Shown here: one piece after another, positions 43,271 to 52,339 of the stretch
Layout: each line of letters opens with the position of its first letter
Numbering within the stretch: the stretch's first letter is position 1
Origin: Oscillospiraceae bacterium
Lineage (GTDB): Bacteria; Bacillota; Clostridia; Oscillospirales; Acutalibacteraceae
Direction: 5' to 3'
Assembly (NCBI GenBank): GCA_015066515.1
Contig: SVOH01000006.1
Location: forward strand, 43,569-107,568
Length of the DNA: 64,000 nucleotides
Notes under the pieces: generated by a model
What the model saw: the letters and a program-made list of their open reading frames with translations, nothing else
What the model was told of the DNA's origin: nothing
Databases searched by the model: none
Made by a program: the position numbers and the translations under genes

Positions 43271-44449
43271 ATGGACAATATTGTACTAAACAGAAAATGC
43301 ATTTTATCACCTGTAAAAGATTGCGATTGGGCAAGCGAAATGGTTTTGAATCCCGCAATTATAAAAGATCCCCAGAGCAATCGTATACATATGCTCGTGC
43401 GTGTATCGGGACCATACCCCCAAAAGCAGCTTTTGGGTAAACCGCTACCATATCCAATCTTTATGGCATACGGTTATTCCGACGACGGCGGAGAAACCTT
43501 TGAGTTTGATTTTTCTATGCCAGCTCTTGCCCCTATGCTTGAATACAATAAAGATAATCTTTGGGTTCCTAACGGCAAGGGTGAAAAAGTACCTGCTTTT
43601 CACAACGGCAGTCTCGAGGATCCACGTATGTTTTTTGTTGAAGGTGAATGCTATCTTACCCTCGCTTGCCGAATGTTTCCACCAGGACCGTATTGGGAGC
43701 AAGACATATCAACACAATGCACGCCTGACTGGGCGCTAAATAGCGATAGTCCTTTTTATATTGGTGATAATTACACCGTTACCGTGCTTTATAAGGTTAA
43801 CTTAAAGGCCCTTGGCAACAAAGATTACGCCAACGCTTTTACCTTTATAACCAACCTGACCGATCCAAAATACGGTCAAGACCGTGATGTCATTATAATG
43901 CCAAATAAAATGATGATTGACGGCAAGCTTCAGTACGTTATGATTCACCGCCCCGTTACACCAAACAAGTACGACGAGTTTAGCGAAACAAAACCGTCTA
44001 TTGTAATTTCGGCGGCACCCGATTTTTATTCTTTTGCTTTAAACGCAACAAGGTGTGAGTTACTGTACTCCCCATCTGCTGAGTGGCAAGGTGACCGTGT
44101 TGGTGCAAGCACTCCCGTGATTGATATGGGTAACGGCGAATGGCTGTTGTGTTTTCACGGTAAACAAAACGATGAGTTTGGTTATGCACAATCATTTATG
44201 ATACTTCAAGAAAATGAAAACGATTTTCCAAAAATTACACATCTTTATCCTAAGCGTTGGATAACCAATGAGGCCGATTTCGAAAAACCGTCAAAATTCG
44301 GTATTCCTTGTGTGTTTTTTACCGGAATGATAAAACAAGATCAACAATTGTTGGTAAGCTATGGCGCGGCGGATGAATTTGCCGCAACTATGACACTTGA
44401 TTATGATAAGCTTGTCAAAACCTTAAGAAAATATCCTTACAATCAATAA
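43271..44449 (+). CDS. GH130-like glycosidase or phosphorylase, copy 1
   Basis: A 392-residue cytosolic five-bladed beta-propeller protein of the GH130/GH43-like type. MVLNPAIIKDPQSNRIHMLVRV, FMAYGYSDDGGETF, NGSLEDPRMFFVEGECYLTLACRM and DRDVIIMPNKM are successive blade motifs; the DPR aspartate is the expected catalytic acid. FTGMIKQDQQLLVSYGAADEF near the end is the typical final blade. GH130 members are mannosyl phosphorylases or mannosidases acting on beta-mannosides. ATG 43271 is used because GAGGTGAT precedes it. A paralogue follows after 88 nt. Confidence 0.82.
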   Translation: MDNIVLNRKCILSPVKDCDWASEMVLNPAIIKDPQSNRIHMLVRVSGPYPQKQLLGKPLPYPIFMAYGYSDDGGETFEFDFSMPALAPMLEYNKDNLWVPNGKGEKVPAFHNGSLEDPRMFFVEGECYLTLACRMFPPGPYWEQDISTQCTPDWALNSDSPFYIGDNYTVTVLYKVNLKALGNKDYANAFTFITNLTDPKYGQDRDVIIMPNKMMIDGKLQYVMIHRPVTPNKYDEFSETKPSIVISAAPDFYSFALNATRCELLYSPSAEWQGDRVGASTPVIDMGNGEWLLCFHGKQNDEFGYAQSFMILQENENDFPKITHLYPKRWITNEADFEKPSKFGIPCVFFTGMIKQDQQLLVSYGAADEFAATMTLDYDKLVKTLRKYPYNQ

Positions 44450-44537
44450 TATATAGGATAACTCTTTTAAGGATATTTCGACTTTACTTTTGATGTTGGT
44501 ATAATTAAACTATGTTCTAATGATAGGAGTTTACAGA

Positions 44538-45707
44538 ATGAATGAAATAGTTTTATGGCGAAAAGAATTGCTTTCTCCTGTAGAGAATTCTGACTGGGCA
44601 GGCGAAATGGTTTTGAATCCTGCAATTATCGAGGACCCAAAAACCAAAAGAATACATATGATTTTCCGTGCAACAGGTCCTTACCCACAAGCTCGTATCG
44701 ATGGCGAGGGTATGCCTTATCCAATATTTTTGGGGTACGGTTACAGTGACGACGGCGAGAATTTTACCTTTGATTTAGAAAATCCGGTTTTAGCGCCCGC
44801 ATTAAACTACGACAAAGAAAATATTTATATAACTAATTACAAGGGAGAAAGGGTACCCGATTTTACCAACGGTTGTCTCGAAGATCCAAGATTGTTCTTT
44901 ATAGATGATGAATGCTATATGACCGCCGCTTGCCGAATGTTTCCACCAGGTGCATATTGGGCTAAGGGTTACACCGGTCATTGTTTACCCGCTTGGGCAA
45001 AAATTGAGGATCAAAATCCTTTTGGCACACATGAAAACCAAACTGTTACCGTTCTTTACGAGGTGGATTTAGATGAACTTTCAAACCAAAATTATGAAAA
45101 GGCATTTACCTATATTACCCCATTAAATGACCCAGTCTATGGCGAAGACCGTGATGTTGTGTTCTTTTCTAAACGAATGATGGTCGACGGTAGGCTTTGC
45201 TATATAATGCTTCAGCGCCCTGTAACACCTTATAAATACCCTGAATTCACGGCGACTCGCCCTTCAATTGTTATTTCTGCCGCTGAAAGTTTTGAGGATT
45301 TTGCAACCAACAACAATGTAAAAAGAAGATTGGTGTTAAGCCCCACAGAACTGTGGCAAAAAGAGCGTGTTGGCGCAAGTGTACCACCGCTCGAAATCGG
45401 CGAGGGCAGATGGTTGCTTAACTATCACGGCAAAAAGGACAGATATGAAGGCTACGGTCAATCGTTTATGATCTTTAAAGAGGTAGAAAACGATATGCCT
45501 ATATTAGAAAAATTAAGCCCTGAAAAAATGATTGCCTGCGCAGAAGAATTCGAAATGCCGGCTCGTTTTAGTATACCTTGCGTTTTCTTTACAGGTATGA
45601 TTTTTCATAAGGGCGATTTGCTTGTAAGCTATGGTGCCGCAGATGAGCGTGTGGGTTTACTTAAAATTGACTATAAAAAGCTTATGGAAAAAATGGATGA
45701 GCTATAA
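44538..45707 (+). CDS. GH130-like glycosidase or phosphorylase, copy 2
   Basis: A 389-residue paralogue of the preceding gene with the same motifs: MVLNPAIIEDPKTKRIHMIFR, YGYSDDGENFTFD, NGCLEDPRLFFIDDECYMTAACRMFPPGAYW and GEDRDVVFFSKRM. By eye about half the residues are identical, so this is an old tandem duplication. Start ATG 44538 has ATAGGAG upstream; ATG 44520 overlaps that site. The substrate may differ from copy 1, since loop segments differ most (YKGERVPDFT versus GKGEKVPAFH). A terminator follows. Confidence 0.82.
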   Translation: MNEIVLWRKELLSPVENSDWAGEMVLNPAIIEDPKTKRIHMIFRATGPYPQARIDGEGMPYPIFLGYGYSDDGENFTFDLENPVLAPALNYDKENIYITNYKGERVPDFTNGCLEDPRLFFIDDECYMTAACRMFPPGAYWAKGYTGHCLPAWAKIEDQNPFGTHENQTVTVLYEVDLDELSNQNYEKAFTYITPLNDPVYGEDRDVVFFSKRMMVDGRLCYIMLQRPVTPYKYPEFTATRPSIVISAAESFEDFATNNNVKRRLVLSPTELWQKERVGASVPPLEIGEGRWLLNYHGKKDRYEGYGQSFMIFKEVENDMPILEKLSPEKMIACAEEFEMPARFSIPCVFFTGMIFHKGDLLVSYGAADERVGLLKIDYKKLMEKMDEL

Positions 45708-45724
45708 ACTTAACAACATCAACG

Positions 45725-45753
45725 AAAGACTTGGAGAAAACTCCAAGTCTTTT
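45725..45753 (+). terminator. Terminator of the GH130-like pair
   Basis: AAAGACTTGGAG / CTCCAAGTCTTT with an AAAA loop and T-run. Confidence 0.85.
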
Positions 45754-45851
45754 AAAATATACCACACAACCGCAAAACGAACAACCAATTATCCGTTTTC
45801 ATATAATATAATGCCGATATAAATTCGGTAATAAAATTTAGGAGGAATAAT

Positions 45852-46706
45852 ATGGCTACTTTTACCAATCAAGCAACCTTGACCTATAACGGCACAAGCA
45901 CAAATTCAAATATTGCCTTTGGTGAAATATTAGACGTGTTATCTGTAACCAAAACGGTGGTAGAAGACAGTTACTCGCAGGGCGACACCGTAACTTACGT
46001 TGTTTCTTTAAGAAATACAGGCGGCAACGCTTTAACAAACCTTACCGTTACCGATGATTTAGGCGCCTACACTTATGAAAGCGGCACCGTTTATCCGTTA
46101 ACATATGTAAACGGCTCTGCTTTGTATTTTGTTAATGGTGCATTACAGCCCGCACCTGCCGTAACAGCAGGTCCACCTTTAAGCATCACGGGCATCTCTA
46201 TTCCCGCCAACGGCGATGCTGTTATAGTTTATCAAACAGTTGCTAATGCTTTTGCAAATCCGGAAGCAGGCGGTAACATTGTTAACACCGTTACCGCTAC
46301 CGGCGATGGCTTAAGCGCACCCTTAACAGCTACTGCTACTGTTGATGCGCAAACAGCTGCAAACCTTTCTATTTCAAAATCTATCACACCATCTCAAGTT
46401 GTTGACAACGATCGTGTAACCTATACCTTTGTTATTCAAAATAGCGGTAACGAAGCAGTTTTGGCTACCGATGATGCAATTATAAGCGATTTATTTAACC
46501 CAATATTAACAGCTTTGGCGGTAACCTTTGAGGGTGCAACCTGGACCGAAGGTACCCAATACAATTATGACGAAACAACCGGACAGTTCACAACCGTTGC
46601 CGGTAATATTACCGTTCCTGCCGCAACCTACACAAGAGATACCGTAACCGGCGAATATATTCTAACACCCGGTATTGCAACACTTGTGGTAACAGGTACA
46701 ATATAA
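45852..46706 (+). CDS. DUF11-repeat protein without signal peptide
   Basis: A 284-residue acidic beta-rich protein with two DUF11-type repeats: VLSVTKTVVEDSYSQGDTVTYVVSLRNTGGNALTNLTVTDDLG (about 30-72) and LSISKSITPSQVVDNDRVTYTFVIQNSGNEAVLATDD (about 175-211). DUF11 domains are usually parts of exported surface proteins, yet here translation begins MATFTNQATLTYNG, with no signal peptide, membrane helix or sorting motif. AGGAGG lies upstream of the ATG. It may use a non-classical route, form an intracellular or released assembly, or be exported by a partner not seen here. Flanked by terminators, it is a single-gene unit. Confidence 0.8.
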   Translation: MATFTNQATLTYNGTSTNSNIAFGEILDVLSVTKTVVEDSYSQGDTVTYVVSLRNTGGNALTNLTVTDDLGAYTYESGTVYPLTYVNGSALYFVNGALQPAPAVTAGPPLSITGISIPANGDAVIVYQTVANAFANPEAGGNIVNTVTATGDGLSAPLTATATVDAQTAANLSISKSITPSQVVDNDRVTYTFVIQNSGNEAVLATDDAIISDLFNPILTALAVTFEGATWTEGTQYNYDETTGQFTTVAGNITVPAATYTRDTVTGEYILTPGIATLVVTGTI

Positions 46707-46724
46707 TGATATAAACAAAAGACA

Positions 46725-46755
46725 AAAAGGCTTGGAGAAATCTCCAAGCCTTTTA
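46725..46755. terminator. Terminator after the DUF11 gene
   Basis: A 14-bp stem AAAAGGCTTGGAGA / TCTCCAAGCCTTTT with a 2-base gap. On the minus strand it lies just after the GGGtGRT fragment stop and may once have ended that gene. Confidence 0.8.
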
Positions 46756-46770
46756 ATTATGTATTTTAAA

Positions 46771-46863
46771 TTACTTATTAAGCGCTTCGTTAACTGCAAC
46801 TGCGCAAGCAACAGTCATACCAACCATTGGGTTGTTACCCGCGCCAATCAAGCCCATCTTCTC
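46771..46863 (-). pseudogene. 3'-end fragment of a GGGtGRT-protein gene
   Basis: Read on the minus strand, 46863-46771 encodes MGLIGAGNNPMVGMT... to ...VNEALNK and a stop, the same C-terminus as the intact gene at 57201-58202. Over 90 aligned bases the copies differ at 13, mostly third codon positions. Upstream of the fragment the similarity ends and a stop follows within about 15 codons. It is in the same orientation as the intact gene 10.4 kb away. The gap 46707-47181 otherwise holds the terminator above, an A-box repeat (46890-46920), a 9-bp dyad near 47047-47083 and recombinase remnants. Confidence 0.85.
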
Positions 46864-46889
46864 AACGCACTCTGAATCAGTAGATAAAA

Positions 46890-46920
46890 GACCTTTTTAC
46901 AACATAGCCCGAAAGCCTTA
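46890..46920. repeat. A-box repeat, left copy
   Basis: This segment containing CCTTTTTAC and GCCCGAAAG (46907-46915) resembles 57157-57184 (TCTTTTAC ... GCCCGAAAG 57171-57179) in the same orientation. Each copy sits just inside one end of the 10.4-kb block. Confidence 0.5.
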
Positions 46921-47105
46921 TAAAACCTTACTTTGTGACATTATAGAAATGTAAACTTAAATAATACTAAACACATCGTTTCAAGTTTTCTTAAATACAT
47001 TATAACGTGTTTTTATATGTTTGTAAGCCTCGCTTTTGCTAAATTATATGAATAACAATTTTTTGTGCTCTGTTGTTATTCTAAATAATTTAAAAGAAAG
47101 AAGTA

Positions 47106-47192
47106 TGTACATTTCTTTAGATTAGGCTTTTTTAGTAGTCTTTTAAGTTCTTCTTCGGTGTAGGTTTCAATATGATTCTTATCAACCTTGAT
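47106..47192 (-). pseudogene. Tyrosine recombinase remnant (middle part)
   Basis: The minus strand encodes IKVDKNHIETYTEEELKRLL and KKPNLKKCT, matching the segment just before the catalytic domain of phage-type integrases found in Clostridia (pattern ETYTxEELKxLLKKPxLKKC). The frame then turns into unrelated sequence, so only a fragment remains. It overlaps the last codons of the small acidic ORF in a different frame. Confidence 0.6.
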
Positions 47193-47313
47193 TGCCTTCT
47201 TCCTCATCGTCCCAAGGAACGTCAGGTAAACCAATGCCGCTTGTGACAATAATATCGTTTTCATATAAAGTAAATATTTCAATTTGTGCTTTTATAAAAG
47301 TCTCTTTATTCAT
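47182..47313 (-). CDS. Small acidic peptide, 43 residues
   Basis: A short gene with GGAGGAAGTAAC directly before the ATG. The product begins MNKETFIKAQIEIFTLYEND and ends IIVTSGIGLPDVPWDDEEE plus four residues (GNQG). The TSGIGLPDVPWDDEEE tail resembles the TSIGIELPDIPFDEDEE tail of the chimeric fragment at 56862-57056. Small proteins with such charged N-terminal and LPDxPxD-type C-terminal parts seem to recur in Ruminococcaceae, from memory. Function unknown; no membrane segment. It is 22 nt downstream of the giant surface protein gene and likely co-transcribed with it. Confidence 0.6.
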   Translation of the reverse strand: MNKETFIKAQIEIFTLYENDIIVTSGIGLPDVPWDDEEEGNQG

Positions 47314-47335
47314 GTTACTTCCTCCCCCAACAATA

Positions 47336-50300
47336 TTATTGTGCATCTAAATAAGCTTTTGCAGCATCGCCGTATTTCATCATAGCAATTAGTAGATTGC
47401 TTAGGGCATTGTCGCTACCACCAATTTTTACATTAGCATAGGACTCTACGCTATAGGTAATGGTGTTACTAACTTCGGTTTCGCCATTAAATACGGTAAG
47501 TTGTACTGTATCTCGCATTTTTGTAACGTTAATACCACTAACGTATACATAGTACCGATTATCAGTATTGCTTATTTTTGCAAACTGACTTGCCGGTATT
47601 TCTATTGTAGTAGTACCACAAGTTGCTTTTACAACAAGATTATTTATATTGTCGGCTTGTATAGTAAAGCGCAACGTGGCCGCTTCGTCAAGGTACAAAC
47701 CGGCGCCCTTCCACTTAACAGATGGGTTATCAATAACCTTGTATTTAAGATTTTGTACCGACCCGGTTATAATGTCAGCCGATGTTCCCCAAGCCTTTTG
47801 AACGTCTGTCAAATCGGCGTTTGCAAGACTATCTGTGTTGTAATCGGTATACATCTGCGATTCGGCACCATAGTTAAGCAAATCAACAAGCAATGTACGC
47901 AGTTGGGCATCATCACTATATTTTTCAAGCATATTATAACAATAACGCTCTACGCTATATTCACTTGTTTTAGATGTATAGGTTGCACCGTCTTTTGTTC
48001 CGCAAAGATTAGCGTAGATTATATCGGTCATACGGTGTGGAGCAATTTTATCAAACGTAAATACATAGTACTCTCCGCTTTCGGTATACTTGCTTACAGT
48101 ATAGTCTTTACCGCGGAATGTGAATTGAATGTATAAATTCTCATAACCTAAGACATCTACCACACTCTTTTCAACCATATAGTTTACAGCAATGCTATCG
48201 GTAAGGGTAATGCTTGCACCTTCAAACACGTGTTCACCGCAAGGCCAGTAGCACACGTCACAGATGCTGTCGTCGTTTGTGTCAGAATGTGTTTGCTCAT
48301 TAAACGTATCGCCACAAGTAACACAAATATTTGCATGGGTGTTTTCATCTATATAATAGTTGCCCGATGCTGTGTGACCGTCGATTTCGCTAGGTTTGGT
48401 TCCGGTCATAACGCCCTCTACAAGATATGCGTCGCACACTGAACACTGGAAGTATGGTATTGGGTCTACGCCGCCACATTCAGATGTAAGTGCATCCTGC
48501 TCTACCCAATTATGACGACCGGTATAGCCTGTGCCAATGTGCTCGAGCGGTTTATCAGAATGTATATCGGCATTTTCTGCAAATTGGAGTCCGCAAACAG
48601 AACAAGTCTTATATGCCACAGTAGCCTCGGTTTTACAGTCGCCTGCAGTAGCTGCTACCACAGAGCTAAACTGATGTCCGCCTGACGGAATCTCACGGGT
48701 AGAAGTATAATCGCAGCTATCACACTTGGTGTTCATAACACCGCCAACAACGCAGTCGGCATCTGAAACAACACCTGCATCAACCATATTGTGTACGTGC
48801 TGATAGTTACACTGAACACATTTATAATTGTCATCATAAATATGCGAAACTGTACCGGTTGTAATACCGCAACCACATTTAATTGAGTGTGTGGTATTAT
48901 CGCTTGATACAACCTCAATAGCATCGTGGAACGGCAAAAGTGATGGCATACCGCCCTCAGAGGTAATCCACTTGCCTGTGCGATTAAGTCCTGTGCCAAT
49001 TTCAGTACCAATAGCTTCGGCAGTAGAACCTGTAAGCTTTATCATATCCTCATCGGTATAACCGTACTTTGTAACAAGTGCCGATATATCCTGATCAGTA
49101 TAAATGTTTTCAACATTTTTAGCATAGTTGAAATCATCAGAAGGATATTGAGGTTGTGGCTTTGTGCCTAAAATCAGAGAATCTTTAAATGTATTTTCCA
49201 CAACCACATTTTCACCGGTCAAAATCGACGCCGATGAACCAACAAGTGTTAACGTTTTGGTAGTACCGTTTTGGTTCCACAAGGTATCATTGCCATAAAC
49301 CAAGCAATTACTTATGTTTGCAAGGTCGGTATCAAGGTTGCCGGCAAGAACACCGTTTTCACCATCAGCGGTTGCAGTAGCACGCATATAGCAGTTAGAT
49401 ACCTCAATAGCATCAATATTAATTGTACCCTGAACCTTGGCACCATAATTAGTACCAAAAGCAATACCTGTAAGGGCACCTACTCGACGGTAAGAAGAAA
49501 AATAAGAATTTCTTATAGCAATATTTTTGTAATAAACACCTGTAAGATCGATCTCTACATCGGTAATTTCGGTGGTGCCACCACCGTCAATTACAGGGAA
49601 CAAACTGGCCGCTTCACCATTATATTCACTTTGCGAAGCAACCGAAGCATAAAGACCATAAATTTTTATACCGTTACCGTCAAAGCTACCGTTAAACTGA
49701 GTAGCATTTGGAGTAGAAATCCAGTTAGCAGGAGTATAACCCGCCGATTGCATATTACTAAAATATGTATTAACAGCCGAGCCTGATGTAATGTTCATAA
49801 TCTTTGCGGCGCCTCCCATAGCGTCAACCGTAGCCTTAGGCTGTAGGATTACGGCATCTATACCGTCAGCCATTTTATAATGCTTACCTGTTGATGCGGC
49901 AGGAGTTGTGCGAAGTGCAAGATAATTAAGCTCTTCGGCGCTGTCAATAATAATGGGGTCTTCTGCTGTACCCTTCTCTCCCTTGTCGGCAAGGGTAGAA
50001 TCAGTTACTGTGTTATCCCAATAAATTATATTGGTTGCACAGTCTTGTATATCTTCGGGAATTTCGGGATCCTCAGGTTCTTCGGGCTCTTCCCCACCGC
50101 TTTCGCCACTACCACCGCTTGATGAGGACTCGTAGAATAGACGAAGTGCGGGATACTTACCCTCTACAGTAATCCAAGTGTTAGTCCAATCAAGACCTGG
50201 CATTTGGGTTGCGGCGTCATCGCCCTTTATAGCACTTACATCAACCTTTTTCATATCGGTATCTGCGTAGGTTGTGTATGTAGAAAGCTCTTGATCAGTG

Positions 50301-52321
50301 TAAACGTTTTCAAAACTATTTACTGTATGCGTTTTAGAACTTGAAGAATAAGTAGGATATGGTGTTGTACCAAGAATTAAACTGTTGTTTACCGTGTTTA
50401 TTGCATTTGCATCACTTGTGTATGCACCCGAATAAAGTGGAATTTGCTTGTCAAGTCCGATAGCATAGCTATAGTTACCGTAAACCAAACAATTATCGAT
50501 ATGCACAAATTCTTTGGCATATGTTCTACCTACAAGCAAGCCCGATTCGGCAAAATAGCTTGCTGTGGCACTAGAATTTGCAATGTAACAGTTCGAAACC
50601 TCACAATTTTTAACGTTTACAGTACCTACGCCTATACCACCTGCGCAATAAGCACCAATAACGCCAATACGTCGACTTGATTCTAAATAAGAATTTCTAA
50701 GTGCAAAATTTTGGAAGGTGTTACCTGTGTGACCGTCGGTTGTATAAACTGTACCGCCGTCAATACCGGGGAAAAGTCCAACATTGTTGCCTGTGCCGTA
50801 AAGACCGTAAATTTCTACGCCGTTACCGTCAAAGCTACCGTTGAACACGGGTGGGTCAGACGAATAATTACACCATGCAGTTGCCGTTATTGTTTCGGTA
50901 AGATATGTTTTTACAGCGTTATAATCGGTAAAACCCATAAGTGTTTCGGCATCTACCGAAGCCTTTGGTTGCAGTATCATTACGTCAATGCCGTCAGCAA
51001 TTTTATATGACTTTCCGCTTGAAGCGGTATTAGCAATATAATTAAGCTCTGCTGCAGTTAAAATTATTATATTGCCGTTGCTGTCTACGTTTGTTTCATC
51101 GGGAGCTGTTTTTGTGCCGTCCCAATAAACGATATTAAGGGTATCCTGTTCGCCATCATCAGTAGTAGGTTCGTTATAGAACAATTTAAGCTCCGGGAAT
51201 CCGTTCTCGGTTGTAGTCCAGGTGTTTTCCCAATCAAGAGCTTGCATATTGCTTTCTGCCGCAGCACCTTGCATATTTGCAGTTTCAAGCAATTCGACTG
51301 AACCGGCCTTTAACACACCGTAGCCATTCTCACTTCCTGTATTTGCACCGTCATATGTAAATTTTGTCATATCTGTATCGGTATAAACGTTTACAAAGTT
51401 ACGTTCATCTCTGCTTGGCGAGTTATCAATACCGCTCCAAGGAGCCGCGCCGCTTATTATCAAATTAGTAAACTTATAATATTCCTCCCCATTAACAAGT
51501 GAAGATTTTGCACGAAAATATGCAAAAATTCCGGATATGTTTCCACCCAAAGCAGAATAAAGTTCGTTTCCATAAACAAGACAGTTATTAACCTTAACAT
51601 AGCGCTTTTCCGTATCGTTATGAGCATCAATTCCTCCGCCTATTGCACCAACCGAATAGTTAGCGCCACTGTTTGTTGTAGCGGTTCTTGTCTGAATAAT
51701 GTAGTTGTTTGTAACAACACACTGTTCAACCGTTAAAGATATAAGTCCGTTATCGTCATTAGCATAACCTATTATGGCAGATGAATATTTATATCCACCT
51801 ATGTATGAATTTTTAATGGCAAGATTTTTTACGGCTACAGTTCCCGTTGCAACAGGAACTAAACCACCATAAGCACCTGCAGTACTGTTGGCACCTTCCG
51901 AATAAAGGCCATATATCGTGACACCATTACCGTCAAGTGTAGCTTGAAATGGATTGCTTTGATAATCCCAAGAATTTATGTTGTTACCGTTAAGCTGGTT
52001 TTTAACCTGCTCGAGTGTAAGCTCACCCGCATTTTCGTTCATATAAAAAGATTTAATGCCATCGTTTACTTTATATGTTTTACCGGCACCTGCGGCACCC
52101 GATTTTAAAACAACCCACGCAAGCTCTTCGGCGTTAGTAATTATTACATTGCCTGCATCGTCGGTTGTAGTAGGTTCCGAGTAGGTACCGTCCCAAGTAT
52201 CGCTTGTGACGTCTGTCGCTTGTACGTTTACACTAACACCCGTAAAAAGCGATATTGCAAGAATGGCAAGGACAAGTGTTATACTAAGAGATTTTTTAGC
52301 ATAATTCATAATATTGTTCAT
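47336..52321 (-). CDS. Giant secreted repeat protein (1661 residues)
   Basis: An exported surface or extracellular protein. An N-terminal signal peptide (MNNIMNYAKKSLSITLVLAI..., cut near residue 35) is followed by three repeats of about 340 residues (about 38-385, 398-735, 770-1140). Each begins YWDGT/YWDNT, then AEELNYxA, FDGNGVxIYGLY, LRNSYxxS and NCLVYGN, and resembles GLUG/beta-helix repeats. An acidic Glu-Pro linker separates repeats 2 and 3 (about 737-765). A region of CxxC pairs with GH-containing spacers (about 1150-1400: CGCG, CVQCNY, CDSCDY, CSVCGL, CSVCDAY, CVTCGD, CDVC) follows, and a final beta-rich domain of 260 residues lacks a sorting motif. Glycan or matrix binding is plausible. 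It probably forms an operon with the phosphatase upstream. Confidence 0.85.
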   Translation of the reverse strand: MNNIMNYAKKSLSITLVLAILAISLFTGVSVNVQATDVTSDTWDGTYSEPTTTDDAGNVIITNAEELAWVVLKSGAAGAGKTYKVNDGIKSFYMNENAGELTLEQVKNQLNGNNINSWDYQSNPFQATLDGNGVTIYGLYSEGANSTAGAYGGLVPVATGTVAVKNLAIKNSYIGGYKYSSAIIGYANDDNGLISLTVEQCVVTNNYIIQTRTATTNSGANYSVGAIGGGIDAHNDTEKRYVKVNNCLVYGNELYSALGGNISGIFAYFRAKSSLVNGEEYYKFTNLIISGAAPWSGIDNSPSRDERNFVNVYTDTDMTKFTYDGANTGSENGYGVLKAGSVELLETANMQGAAAESNMQALDWENTWTTTENGFPELKLFYNEPTTDDGEQDTLNIVYWDGTKTAPDETNVDSNGNIIILTAAELNYIANTASSGKSYKIADGIDVMILQPKASVDAETLMGFTDYNAVKTYLTETITATAWCNYSSDPPVFNGSFDGNGVEIYGLYGTGNNVGLFPGIDGGTVYTTDGHTGNTFQNFALRNSYLESSRRIGVIGAYCAGGIGVGTVNVKNCEVSNCYIANSSATASYFAESGLLVGRTYAKEFVHIDNCLVYGNYSYAIGLDKQIPLYSGAYTSDANAINTVNNSLILGTTPYPTYSSSSKTHTVNSFENVYTDQELSTYTTYADTDMKKVDVSAIKGDDAATQMPGLDWTNTWITVEGKYPALRLFYESSSSGGSGESGGEEPEEPEDPEIPEDIQDCATNIIYWDNTVTDSTLADKGEKGTAEDPIIIDSAEELNYLALRTTPAASTGKHYKMADGIDAVILQPKATVDAMGGAAKIMNITSGSAVNTYFSNMQSAGYTPANWISTPNATQFNGSFDGNGIKIYGLYASVASQSEYNGEAASLFPVIDGGGTTEITDVEIDLTGVYYKNIAIRNSYFSSYRRVGALTGIAFGTNYGAKVQGTINIDAIEVSNCYMRATATADGENGVLAGNLDTDLANISNCLVYGNDTLWNQNGTTKTLTLVGSSASILTGENVVVENTFKDSLILGTKPQPQYPSDDFNYAKNVENIYTDQDISALVTKYGYTDEDMIKLTGSTAEAIGTEIGTGLNRTGKWITSEGGMPSLLPFHDAIEVVSSDNTTHSIKCGCGITTGTVSHIYDDNYKCVQCNYQHVHNMVDAGVVSDADCVVGGVMNTKCDSCDYTSTREIPSGGHQFSSVVAATAGDCKTEATVAYKTCSVCGLQFAENADIHSDKPLEHIGTGYTGRHNWVEQDALTSECGGVDPIPYFQCSVCDAYLVEGVMTGTKPSEIDGHTASGNYYIDENTHANICVTCGDTFNEQTHSDTNDDSICDVCYWPCGEHVFEGASITLTDSIAVNYMVEKSVVDVLGYENLYIQFTFRGKDYTVSKYTESGEYYVFTFDKIAPHRMTDIIYANLCGTKDGATYTSKTSEYSVERYCYNMLEKYSDDAQLRTLLVDLLNYGAESQMYTDYNTDSLANADLTDVQKAWGTSADIITGSVQNLKYKVIDNPSVKWKGAGLYLDEAATLRFTIQADNINNLVVKATCGTTTIEIPASQFAKISNTDNRYYVYVSGINVTKMRDTVQLTVFNGETEVSNTITYSVESYANVKIGGSDNALSNLLIAMMKYGDAAKAYLDAQ

Positions 52322-52339
52322 TTATTTGCCCTTCCTTTC

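Noticed and set aside
47076..47282. 68-codon frame as a real gene
   Set aside because: Its first 26 codons overlap the better-supported 43-residue gene in another frame and only the later part resembles an integrase; treated as a remnant.
47501..48136. 211-codon plus-strand frame opposite the giant protein gene
   Set aside because: It is antisense to a clear coding region, has no ribosome site and has an odd composition; a shadow frame.
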